Below, one piece after another: positions 20,647 through 27,787 of a DNA stretch of 64,000 nt. Source of the DNA: TMED26 sp002694075 (GTDB taxonomy: Bacteria; Pseudomonadota; Alphaproteobacteria; Thalassobaculales; Thalassobaculaceae). Below the pieces are notes generated by a model. That model was given only the letters and a program-made list of their open reading frames with translations. It was not told where the DNA came from and did no database searches. Numbering within the stretch: position 1 is the first letter of the stretch; every line of letters begins with the position of its first letter. A program made the position numbers and the translations under genes. The stretch spans positions 1 to 64,000 of the forward strand of contig JAYYDT010000038.1 of the NCBI GenBank assembly GCA_036160575.1. Direction: 5' to 3'.

Positions 20647-21165
20647 AGTGCCCTACGACCTCCCAAAACGGTTACATTGTAATAATTGCTAAAAACAAAT
20701 TTCTGGCAACTTAGATAAGCGCCCTAGGCTTTAAGTTTTCGGCTTCGTATGATGCCTAATAAGTTTTTCGAATTGATCTGATGAGAAATTAATTCCACCT
20801 TGGAAATGATAGTGCTTTCACCGAATAATCGTGAGGTATCTGAAAACAAACACCAAATTCCACTTTTGTAGAGCTAGTGCCGCTTCGCCCTGATTCTCGT
20901 GATCCTCGAGGAACTTTTAAAAGAAAGCCTCGACCCGCGCCCGAGCGGGCTCAAGGATCGCCGCCTTCCCTTTGGTTGGGCGCATTTCGAAAAAAGCAAG
21001 GAGTTACCGCCCCGCCATGACTCGATCGAAGACTCGATCGAGGGCTCAATCGAAGCGCAATGCCATCGCGCCGGTCGAAAGTCTTTGAGTGGGTTGGCTG
21101 GCGCGTGCGAGACTCGCATCAGGCCGACATTCGGCGCCCGATATCGCTAAATTGGAGACTCCAGT
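20647..21165 (+). other. Intergenic region between nitroreductase and first amidase
   Basis: 519 bases without a convincing gene. The left 250 bases are AT-rich and should contain the divergent promoters. The right part carries leader repeat copy B with a 12-base tandem triplication. A frame at 20899-21150 exists but has no recognisable features, and half of it is the repeat. Confidence 0.6.
21012..21088 (+). repeat. Island leader repeat, copy B, with 12-bp tandem repeats
   Basis: Starts as copy A (CCGCCATGACTC...) but the unit GACTCGATCGAA occurs three times in tandem, at 21019-21030, 21031-21042 and 21043-21054 (last two slightly varied), before rejoining copy A at GCGCAATGCCATC. An ATG at 21017 opens a 23-residue frame (MTRSKTRSRAQSKRN...) ending at 21088, parallel to the MTQSKRN frame in copy A. 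The amidase starts 77 bases later. Confidence 0.65.
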
Positions 21166-22638
21166 ATGACCGAACCTTGCGATCTTTCCGCGACAGAAGC
21201 GCGGCGGCTGATTGGGTGCAAACGTTTGTCGCCGATCGAGCTTGTCGATTCCTGCATTGCTCGAATTGAGATGGTCAATCCAACCGTCAATGCGGTCGTC
21301 GCCGAATGCTATGATCGCGCCCGCGTCGAGGCGCGCGCCGCGACGGAAGCGCTGGTCACGGGGGACTCCTTGGGCGCCCTTCACGGCTTACCGTTCGGTG
21401 TGAAGGATTTGAACGACACCGAAGGGGTGGTGACCACCTACGGCTCGCCGCTTTATCGCGATCATGTGCCGACAAAGGATGAACTCCTGGTCGCCAAACT
21501 GCGGCGTGCCGGGGGCATTCTGCTGGGTAAAACCGCCACGCCGGAGTTCGGCGCCGGGGGAAACACAACGGTGAACGAGGTCCACGGCTATACCCGCAAT
21601 GCATTCGATCCCGACCGCGCCTGTGGCGGCTCCTCCGGTGGCTCGGGTGTCGCCTTGGCCTGTGGAATGATGCCGCTCTGCACCGGATCGGATAGCGGCG
21701 GCAGTTTGCGCAAACCCGCCACGTTTAGCGGTGTCTCGGCCATTCGACCCACGACCGGTTTGGTGCCCTCCGATAAGCGCGGTGTTGGCTTTACTAATCT
21801 CAGCGTTCAAGGACCGATGGCGCGGACAGCCGAGGATTGCGCGCTGATGCTGTCGATCATGGCGGGAAACGACACGGCGGACCCGTTGTCCTTTAACGTC
21901 GACGGCGCCGACTACCGAACGGTTCCGGAAATAGATCTCACTCAGCTGCGGGTTGCGATCTCCGTCGATTTCGGATGGGCGCCGGTCGAGCACGGCATTC
22001 GCGACACATTCGAAAAACGTTTGGCGAGATTTCAATCGATCTTTAAATCCTGCGCACGATTTGATCCCAACATTGAGAACGCGCTCGACGTGTTCTGGGT
22101 GCTTCGCGGGGTGCAATTCCTCGCCAGCCATTTGGCGCGTTACCGGCAACATCGCGATCAGATCGGCCCGAATATCGTCGCCAATGTCGAGGCCGGGCTC
22201 AAAATGACGTCCGAGGAAATTGCGTGGGCGCATGGCGAACACACGCGGCTCTATCGCCAGTTCCAGACGATGTTCGCGGACTATGATGTTTTGATCACGC
22301 CGGGCCAACCGATCACGCCGACGCCGGTCGAGCAGCGCAATGTCACCGAAGTGAACAACGTGCCGATGAAGAACTACATGCATGCCTCGGCGCTGACTTC
22401 CGCGTTGACCTTGATGGGCAACCCATGCGTTTCGACACCCTGCGGGGTGGACCACACGGGCATGCCGTTCGGATTACAGATTTGCGGCCCGATGCACGGG
22501 GATGCGTTCACGCTGGGCGTCGCGCGCGCGTTGGAGCGGGTTTTCATGAGAGATCCCGAATTGGCCCGGCCGGTGCCCAATTTAGCGAAATTACGTGCGT
22601 CGGATGAGGGTTTTGAAGCAATCAAACCAGTGAAGTGA
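21166..22638 (+). CDS. Amidase signature family enzyme (first of two)
   Basis: A 490-residue amidase signature enzyme with the complete Ser-cisSer-Lys machinery: lysine in LPFGVKDLNDTEG (about residue 77), the glycine-serine region CGGSSGGSGVALACG, and GSDSGGSLRKPATFSG with the cis-serine and nucleophile serine. N-terminal EARRLIGCKRLSPIELVDSC is typical. These enzymes hydrolyse amides; no GatBC partners are nearby and the sequence is unlike GatA in its C-terminal half, so a small-molecule amide is likely. It is about half identical to the following amidase by eye, indicating a tandem duplication. Preceded by leader repeat copy B. Confidence 0.92.
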   Translation: MTEPCDLSATEARRLIGCKRLSPIELVDSCIARIEMVNPTVNAVVAECYDRARVEARAATEALVTGDSLGALHGLPFGVKDLNDTEGVVTTYGSPLYRDHVPTKDELLVAKLRRAGGILLGKTATPEFGAGGNTTVNEVHGYTRNAFDPDRACGGSSGGSGVALACGMMPLCTGSDSGGSLRKPATFSGVSAIRPTTGLVPSDKRGVGFTNLSVQGPMARTAEDCALMLSIMAGNDTADPLSFNVDGADYRTVPEIDLTQLRVAISVDFGWAPVEHGIRDTFEKRLARFQSIFKSCARFDPNIENALDVFWVLRGVQFLASHLARYRQHRDQIGPNIVANVEAGLKMTSEEIAWAHGEHTRLYRQFQTMFADYDVLITPGQPITPTPVEQRNVTEVNNVPMKNYMHASALTSALTLMGNPCVSTPCGVDHTGMPFGLQICGPMHGDAFTLGVARALERVFMRDPELARPVPNLAKLRASDEGFEAIKPVK

Positions 22639-22707
22639 AATGATAGGTCCTCATGCCCGCGCCGGCGGGAATGAGGGCGCTGACTTAAACGAACAAAGGT
22701 TAACGCG

Positions 22708-24144
22708 ATGACAGAACCCTGCGATCTCACCGCCGTTGAAGCCCGCCGGCTGATTGGTCAAAAAGCCCTGTCGCCGGTCGAATTGACCGATTCCTGCATC
22801 GAACGGATCGAGGCGGTGGACGGCAGCGTCAATGCCATGGTCACGCGCTGTTTTGAGCGCGCACGTTTGGAGGCACAAGCGGCCGAGGCGGCCATCATGC
22901 AAGGGGACACGCTGGGTGCGCTTCACGGTTTGCCTCTGGGCGTCAAGGATTTGAACGTGACCGAAGGCGTGTTGACGACCTATGGCTCACCACTCCATGC
23001 GGAAAACGTTCCGGCCGAGGATGAGCGCATCATCGCGGCCCTGCGCGCGGCGGGTGCCATCGTGATCGGTAAAACCAACACGCCGGAATTCGGCGCCGGC
23101 GCCAACACCAAGAACGCGGTCTTTGGCGCGACCGGCAATCCGTTTGACCCATCGCGTATCTGCGGGGGGTCTTCGGGTGGTTCGGCCGTCGCATTGGCCA
23201 CGGGGATGGCGCCAATCTGTACTGGGTCCGACACGGGCGGCAGTTTGCGCACACCGGCGTCCTTCTGCGGCGTTGTCTCGCATCGCTCGACACCGGGTGT
23301 CGTGCCTTCGGACAAGCGCGGGATTGGCCTGACCACCTATAACGTGCAAGGGCCGATGGCGCGTACCGTCGCGGATACGTCGTTGATGCTATCGGTTATG
23401 GCGGGGAACCATCCAAGCGATCCGCTGTCCGGGCCCATTGATCGGAATATCTTTGGCACGGTTGAAGATATCGACCTGAGCCGTTTGCGGGTCGCTTGGT
23501 CGACGGATTTGGGCTGTGTGCCGGTCGACCATCACCTCGCGCGCCTTTTCGAGGAGCGGATTGGCATGCTGGCGTCTTCGTTCAAAAGTTGCGAGCGGCG
23601 CGACCCGGATATGGCGGATGCGCTTGACGTCTTCTGGGTCATTCGAGGTGTCAGTTTCCTCGCCGGCCGCTTGGACGCCTACAAAAACCATCGTGACAAG
23701 CTGGGGCCGAATATCATCAGTAATGTCGAAGCCGGGTTAAAAATGACGGCCGAAGAGATTGCCTGGGCGCACGCGAGGCAAACCAAGATTTATCGCCGTT
23801 TCCAGGAATTCTTCGAAGACGTAGACGTGCTGCTTTGCCCCGGCAATTCGGTCCCGCCGTTCCCGGTCGAGCAACTCTATTGCGATGAGATCAATGGCCA
23901 GAAGACCGCCAATTATGTGGAGTGGTTGGGCATTGCCTCGGCGATTACCTTGACTGGGCATCCGGTGACGTTGATTCCGACCGGCCTCGACCATACGGGT
24001 ATGCCGTTCGGTATGCAGGTGGTCGGTCCGCGCCGCCACGCCGATCGTTTTACCATCGGCATCGCCGCGGCTATTGAACGGACATTTCAAACCATGGCGA
24101 CAACCAAGCGCCCGCTTCCGGACTTGGCGGCGCTACGGCGCTGA
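22708..24144 (+). CDS. Amidase signature family enzyme (second of two)
   Basis: A 478-residue paralogue of the upstream amidase. It keeps the lysine in LPLGVKDLNVTEG, CGGSSGGSAVALATG and GSDTGGSLRTPASFCG, so all catalytic residues are present. It shares long stretches with the first copy (for example FWVIRGVSFLAGRLDAYKNH against FWVLRGVQFLASHLARYRQH), but differs in the final substrate-facing third, suggesting related but distinct amide substrates. A 69-base gap separates the two; no obvious promoter lies between, so one transcript is likely. It is convergent with the CmcJ-like gene, 57 bases away. Confidence 0.92.
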   Translation: MTEPCDLTAVEARRLIGQKALSPVELTDSCIERIEAVDGSVNAMVTRCFERARLEAQAAEAAIMQGDTLGALHGLPLGVKDLNVTEGVLTTYGSPLHAENVPAEDERIIAALRAAGAIVIGKTNTPEFGAGANTKNAVFGATGNPFDPSRICGGSSGGSAVALATGMAPICTGSDTGGSLRTPASFCGVVSHRSTPGVVPSDKRGIGLTTYNVQGPMARTVADTSLMLSVMAGNHPSDPLSGPIDRNIFGTVEDIDLSRLRVAWSTDLGCVPVDHHLARLFEERIGMLASSFKSCERRDPDMADALDVFWVIRGVSFLAGRLDAYKNHRDKLGPNIISNVEAGLKMTAEEIAWAHARQTKIYRRFQEFFEDVDVLLCPGNSVPPFPVEQLYCDEINGQKTANYVEWLGIASAITLTGHPVTLIPTGLDHTGMPFGMQVVGPRRHADRFTIGIAAAIERTFQTMATTKRPLPDLAALRR

Positions 24145-24201
24145 TATCGACCCGATGAGGGCGCCGGCCGGGCGCGTCGAGTGCCGGGATCGTGGCGAAA
24201 C

Positions 24202-24996
24202 TTATTTCGAAAAGACGGCCACGATCCGGGTTTCTATGCTCCGGCGCGGCGGCGCATCCTCGCCGGCCAGCGGATTTTCGAACGAGGTGTGGGGGCAATA
24301 CACCGCACGACCTGGGCGCTGGTCCATTTGCTTTGTGATGATCACCTCGTCGGGTGTCATATTCGGAAAATAGCACCAACGGTGGGCGGGGTTGTAGACC
24401 GGCGCGGCGACCAGACTGTCGCGATTACGGCCAGTATAAAAGTAGTCAATCACATCGGCCTCTGGAAGCGACCCCGCGTCAATAAAGGCGAGTGGGTTGT
24501 TGATGGCCGGATTGTCGAATGGCTGCCAGGTGTTATACCAGCCGTATTGTTCATTGTTTCCTGGTTCAACGTTGTGATTTCGTAAAACCGCGTGCGACAT
24601 TTCCTCAATTCTTTTGACATTATAGTCGCAGTGAACAAAACGTGCGTAGCCGTCATTAAAATCGGTGGGCGTTTCCGTTCGAACAAGATGGCCGTAGGGG
24701 TAAGCGGCCGTGGCGCCTGTCAATCGCACGATAAGGTCGCACATCTCGGGGAGATAAATTCGCCGAACCGTTTCTTCCTCGCGAAATTCACGACATTCCG
24801 TCCGATGATTTGCCAGTGTGAAGCCGGTCGTGTCTAAATCTAAATGCCCCGCCACCAAACGCGGTCGATCATCATGTATTTCGACGGTCTGATAGGCTGT
24901 GTTCGCCCTTCGCGTCTCTTTGCTTCCGATCCGCGGTGCCTCTGATCGATCTCGCCACTCCGCGTTGATGTATCTGACCTGAGCTGTTACTGGCAT
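24202..24996 (-). CDS. CmcJ/NvfI-like (GA4-desaturase type) putative oxygenase
   Basis: The 264-residue protein resembles the CmcJ/AsaB/NvfI group: an N-terminal strand VRYINAEW, 'DDRPRLVAGHLDLDTTGFTL' (the family's 'd.R....ldl...GF.l'), a middle block RFVHCDYNVKRIEEM with a His-x-Asp, YGWYNTWQPFDNPAINNPLAF ('nvWrp...pv...PLa'), RWCYFPNMTPDEVIITKQMD, and PHTSFENPLAGEDAPPRRSIETR. Family members are mostly fungal and streptomycete secondary-metabolism enzymes, considered 2-oxoglutarate/Fe(II) dependent or structurally related. ATG at 24996; a GTG one codon earlier is possible. Such a gene is unusual in a primary-metabolism context and supports a specialised pathway in the island. Confidence 0.85.
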   Translation of the reverse strand: MPVTAQVRYINAEWRDRSEAPRIGSKETRRANTAYQTVEIHDDRPRLVAGHLDLDTTGFTLANHRTECREFREEETVRRIYLPEMCDLIVRLTGATAAYPYGHLVRTETPTDFNDGYARFVHCDYNVKRIEEMSHAVLRNHNVEPGNNEQYGWYNTWQPFDNPAINNPLAFIDAGSLPEADVIDYFYTGRNRDSLVAAPVYNPAHRWCYFPNMTPDEVIITKQMDQRPGRAVYCPHTSFENPLAGEDAPPRRSIETRIVAVFSK

Positions 24997-25141
24997 CACA
25001 AACCCCGATATTCTTTGCCGCGATATTTCCTAAAAGGAACTCTACGTTTCTTTCACCGGGAATGGCAATCCGGACCCGCGTGACACCACCGCCGCCCATT
25101 GGCGCGCGCGGATTTAAGGACAAATCAGATGCCGGCCCATC

Positions 25142-25183
25142 ATGCTTTAATCGAGATGCAAGGCCATTATGTCGGTCAAACTT
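25142..25183 (+). repeat. Island leader repeat, copy C (diverged)
   Basis: AATCGAGATGCAAGGCCATT ATGTCGGTCAA aligns with copy A (AATCGAAGCGCAATGCCATC ATGTCCGTCAC). In this copy the ATG of the ATGTCSGTCA block opens a frame (MSVKLVRVC...) that runs through the hairpin at 25232-25257 and in phase into the GYD gene at 25286. Confidence 0.55.
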
Positions 25184-25231
25184 GTTCGCGTGTGTTTAGT
25201 GGTGCCGATCATGCTAGCGTCAGTCGGGCAT

Positions 25232-25257
25232 CTCCACCACAGTCCGTGGGGTTTTTT
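25232..25257 (+). terminator. Putative intrinsic terminator/attenuator in the leader of the second GYD pair
   Basis: CTCCAC (25232-25237) can pair with GTGGGG (25246-25251; one T-G wobble) around an 8-base loop, followed at once by six T. It lies between leader repeat copy C and the ribosome site (GAGGAGGA) of the GYD gene, so it could attenuate transcription into the pair. The stem is short, hence moderate confidence. Confidence 0.45.
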
Positions 25258-25285
25258 GTGCGCGCAGACTGATGAGGAGGAACCG

Positions 25286-25637
25286 ATGCAATTGCACCTC
25301 GCCATTACCGCATGGAATGACACTGGTCTGAGAGGGGTTATCGATAATCCCCAAGACCGCATAGCGCCGGTTAAGGCATCGCTCGGAATTTGGCTGTGAG
25401 TTAATCGATTGGTATTATGTCCCAACTGAGCAGAGGTGCTATGTTCTAGTACGAGGCGAGATGAAAGACTTGATGGCGCACTCGATGCTGGTCAGATCGT
25501 CCGGCGGCTTTGACCATGTGTCTTTCCGGCCTCTCTTCAGTGCCAAAGAGGCACAGGACGCGATGCTCAAGGCCAATGCGCTCGCCGGTAAGTTCGACGG
25601 CCCCAATCATGACGAAATCGACCGCATGCTACTTTAG
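25286..25637 (+). pseudogene. GYD-domain protein with DEIDRMLL tail, frameshifted (copy 3)
   Basis: The start MQLHLAITAWNDTGLRGVID with good ribosome site is the N-terminal half of a GYD domain; the frame hits TGA at codon 38 (25397-25399). In the next frame the domain continues uninterrupted: ELIDWYYVPTEQRCYVLVRG, RSSGGFDHVSFRPLFSAKEA and the tail KFDGPNHDEIDRMLL, ending at 25637. A one-base insertion or two-base deletion near 25380-25400 explains this. It is the copy most like canonical GYD proteins. The tail lacks the final DE. The next gene follows 9 bases later. A true frameshift mutation, a sequencing error or recoding cannot be separated here. Confidence 0.75.
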
Positions 25638-25646
25638 GAATGAGAA

Positions 25647-26006
25647 ATGGCGAAAATTCTCTTGCGGGGAAGTTTTAATGAAGATGGTTACCGCGGCGCG
25701 GTCGCCGACCCCTCCGACCGCGAAACCGCGGCGCGCAAGTTACTTCGCGAGGCCGGTCTCGAGGCTGAGGCTTTTTATTATTCGCCGACTGCTTTTTGCC
25801 AATTTGTCATCATGGAAGGCGACGTTTCCGATCTTGCGGCGGCGGAATTCGCCTTTATGTCGTCCGGGGCGTTTAAGTCCGCGGAGGCACATCTCCTGAT
25901 TACCGGCGCCGAGATGAATGCCGCCCAAAAACGGGCCGGCCGTATTGTCTCAAACTATGACGCGCCGAATCGTGACGAGATCGACCGAATGCTGTTGGAC
26001 GAGTGA
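25647..26006 (+). CDS. GYD-domain protein with DEIDRMLL tail (copy 4)
   Basis: An intact 119-residue member: ILLRGSFNEDGYRGAVADP (the 'GYD'-like N-terminal strand and helix), LLREAGLEAEAFYYSPTAFC, VIMEGDVSDLAAAEFAFMSS, GAFKSAEAHLLITGAEM, and the tail NYDAPNRDEIDRMLLDE. Body residues are poorly conserved against copies 1-3 except at fold positions, while the last 12-15 are nearly identical. A ribosome site is weak (GGAATGAGAA). A GC-rich inverted repeat (CGCCGGTC/GACCGGCG, 26013-26029) just after the stop may end the transcript. Confidence 0.78.
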   Translation: MAKILLRGSFNEDGYRGAVADPSDRETAARKLLREAGLEAEAFYYSPTAFCQFVIMEGDVSDLAAAEFAFMSSGAFKSAEAHLLITGAEMNAAQKRAGRIVSNYDAPNRDEIDRMLLDE

Positions 26007-26012
26007 CCCCGT

Positions 26013-26032
26013 CGCCGGTCGGACCGGCGTTT
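26013..26032 (+). terminator. Inverted repeat after the GYD cluster, possible terminator
   Basis: CGCCGGTC and GACCGGCG are perfectly complementary around a single G (in practice a six-pair stem with five-base loop), followed by only TTT. It begins 7 bases after the copy-4 stop. The short T-run makes rho-independent termination uncertain. Confidence 0.4.
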
Positions 26033-26212
26033 GCGGTCTGGGAGCCTTGACCGATACCGGGCGGGGGTGTGACAAGCCGTCAGGGGGCGGTTGATGTCGT
26101 CCATTGCCGAGGCCGCCGGAGAATCAGCGGTCCACAGCGAACCTCTGCTTAAAAAAAGGTGGGAGGACAGCTATGATTAACGATGAGCGGTTAACAGGGA
26201 AGTGAATGCGCG

Positions 26213-26977
26213 ATGGTTAAAATTGGTGGCGGCTCCGGATCGGATGGGCTTTTAGGCACTACGGACGCGGACGAACTCAACGGCGCGGGCGGGAACGACC
26301 AAATCAGCGGCGTTGGCGGCAACGATCTTCTCTGGGGCGGTACCGGTAATGACAGCCTGTGGGGCGGCGCCGCCAATGACATCATCTATGGCAACCAGGG
26401 CCTTGACGTGATCGGTGGCGGTACCGGCAACGACATCATCTTCGGCGGCCAGGCCAACGATCTGATCTCCGGCGCCGCCGGCGTCGACCTGGTCTATGGT
26501 AACAAGGGCAGCGATACCCTGTCGGGCGGTGCCGCCGGCGACACTCTGTACGGCGGTCAAGCCGCCGACACCTTGCGCGGCGGCGCCGGCAACGACACTT
26601 TGTATGGCAACAAGGGCGCCGACCTGCTGAGCGGCGGTGCCGGCGCCGATATTTTATATGGCAACCATGGCATTGACACGCTGCTCGGCGGCGCCGGTAA
26701 CGACACCATGTACGGCGGCGACGGTGCCGATGTCTTCCAAGTCGCCGCCGGCTCGGGTGTCGACACCATCGATGGCTTCGATGTTACGGAGGATAAGATC
26801 CGCATTCCTCAATTCGTGAACGATTCATCGATCATCAACGTATCCTTTGTCCTCGACTCACTGGGCACCGCCAATAACGGCGCCGACGCGGAAGTGGTCC
26901 TCGGGACGAGCCATCAAATCGTCCTGCTTGGCGTTAATGGCTCGTCGCTATCAGCGTCCAATTTCGAGGTTTTTTAG
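26213..26977 (+). CDS. RTX (haemolysin-type calcium-binding repeat) protein
   Basis: A 254-residue protein made almost entirely of nonapeptide RTX repeats (GGxGxDxLx type), about sixteen from residue 15 to 170, for example GGAGNDTLYGNKGADLLSGG. These form a calcium-bound parallel beta-roll. The last 80 residues, from ADVFQVAAGSGVDTIDGFD, are the C-terminal RTX cap with a type I secretion-like end (SNFEVF). There is no signal peptide and no enzymatic domain, and no ABC/HlyD exporter in the window. Aromatic residues recur before Gly-Asn/Gly-Gly (WGG, YGN, FGG, YGG). It is followed 49 bases later by a 2OG-Fe(II) oxygenase and then a sulfotransferase, possibly its modifying enzymes. Confidence 0.9.
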   Translation: MVKIGGGSGSDGLLGTTDADELNGAGGNDQISGVGGNDLLWGGTGNDSLWGGAANDIIYGNQGLDVIGGGTGNDIIFGGQANDLISGAAGVDLVYGNKGSDTLSGGAAGDTLYGGQAADTLRGGAGNDTLYGNKGADLLSGGAGADILYGNHGIDTLLGGAGNDTMYGGDGADVFQVAAGSGVDTIDGFDVTEDKIRIPQFVNDSSIINVSFVLDSLGTANNGADAEVVLGTSHQIVLLGVNGSSLSASNFEVF

Positions 26978-27026
26978 CCGGCAACCGCGCGCCGCCAACG
27001 GGGCCCGGCCACGCGATGGGGAACCC

Positions 27027-27695
27027 ATGACCAAAGAGACGTCGACATATCGCCGGGAAGGGCTGTACACGCCCTTCGGCCCGCCCATCGGGTATTACCG
27101 TTTGGCCGATGGCGATGTCGAGAAACTGAACGGCTGTCTGCACGCGCGCCTGGAAGACAATTCTCAAAATCTGGTTGGCAAGGTCGACCAAGAACTCGCC
27201 TTCGACCGGGCCGCGCTGGAGGTGGCCGGCCGGGCGGTCGGCAAGTGTTTGATCGATTTCAAGCGCCGCGTGACCACGCGGCCGGTGCCTAAGGGGTCGG
27301 TGGTGACGCCGGCGAAGTATGACATTTCGATTAAATCGGGCTGGTTCGTGCGGCAATTCGCCGGCAATTACAATCCCTTGCATGTCCACGCCAATTGCCA
27401 GTTTTCCTGTGTCGGCTATTTGAAAATGCCCGAGGGCATCGCCGAGGAATGGGTTGAGGACGCCAAGGACCACGCTCCGGCCCATGGCCAAATCCATTTC
27501 ACCTGGGGGATGAGTTACCCGGGTCTGCGCTCAAGTTTCATGGTCCGGCCCGAGGTCGGCGACTTTTTCGTCTTTCCCAATAACCTGCACCATTGTGTTT
27601 ACCCGTTTTCCAGCCCGGGCGAACGGCGCTCGTTCAGCATGAACGTCGATCTCGCCGAGAGCGACCGCGGCGGCACTATCTATCTGCCGGATTGA
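27027..27695 (+). CDS. Putative 2-oxoglutarate/Fe(II)-dependent oxygenase
   Basis: A 222-residue protein of the 2OG-FeII_Oxy_5-like type. Core motifs: NYNPLHVHANCQFSCVGYLK with the first iron-ligand histidine, GDFFVFPNNLHHCVYPF with the distal histidine, and GERRSFSMNV with the arginine that holds 2-oxoglutarate. The ATG at 27027 is chosen because the longer frame upstream reads through the end of the RTX gene in another phase. Relatives are peptidyl or small-molecule hydroxylases. Its position after the RTX gene suggests hydroxylation of Asp/Asn in the repeats, which is inference only. Confidence 0.82.
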   Translation: MTKETSTYRREGLYTPFGPPIGYYRLADGDVEKLNGCLHARLEDNSQNLVGKVDQELAFDRAALEVAGRAVGKCLIDFKRRVTTRPVPKGSVVTPAKYDISIKSGWFVRQFAGNYNPLHVHANCQFSCVGYLKMPEGIAEEWVEDAKDHAPAHGQIHFTWGMSYPGLRSSFMVRPEVGDFFVFPNNLHHCVYPFSSPGERRSFSMNVDLAESDRGGTIYLPD

Positions 27696-27787
27696 CCACC
27701 GGGGCGTTTATGGAGGGCCGGGCGAGATCATGATGAAATCTCACTTTCAAGGCGATTTCCGGTGACCTGGCGAAAAGGTGCGCGGGC

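Noticed and set aside
20899..21150. 83-codon frame before the first amidase
   Set aside because: Half of it is the leader repeat with its 12-bp tandem units, and it has no domain or ribosome site that would support a gene.
21166..24144. Amidases as GatA subunits of the aminoacyl-tRNA amidotransferase
   Set aside because: No gatB or gatC nearby, tandem duplication, and C-terminal regions unlike GatA.
26213..26760. Possible repeat array or CRISPR
   Set aside because: The periodic DNA encodes RTX nonapeptides in frame; no constant repeat with unique spacers exists here or elsewhere in the window.
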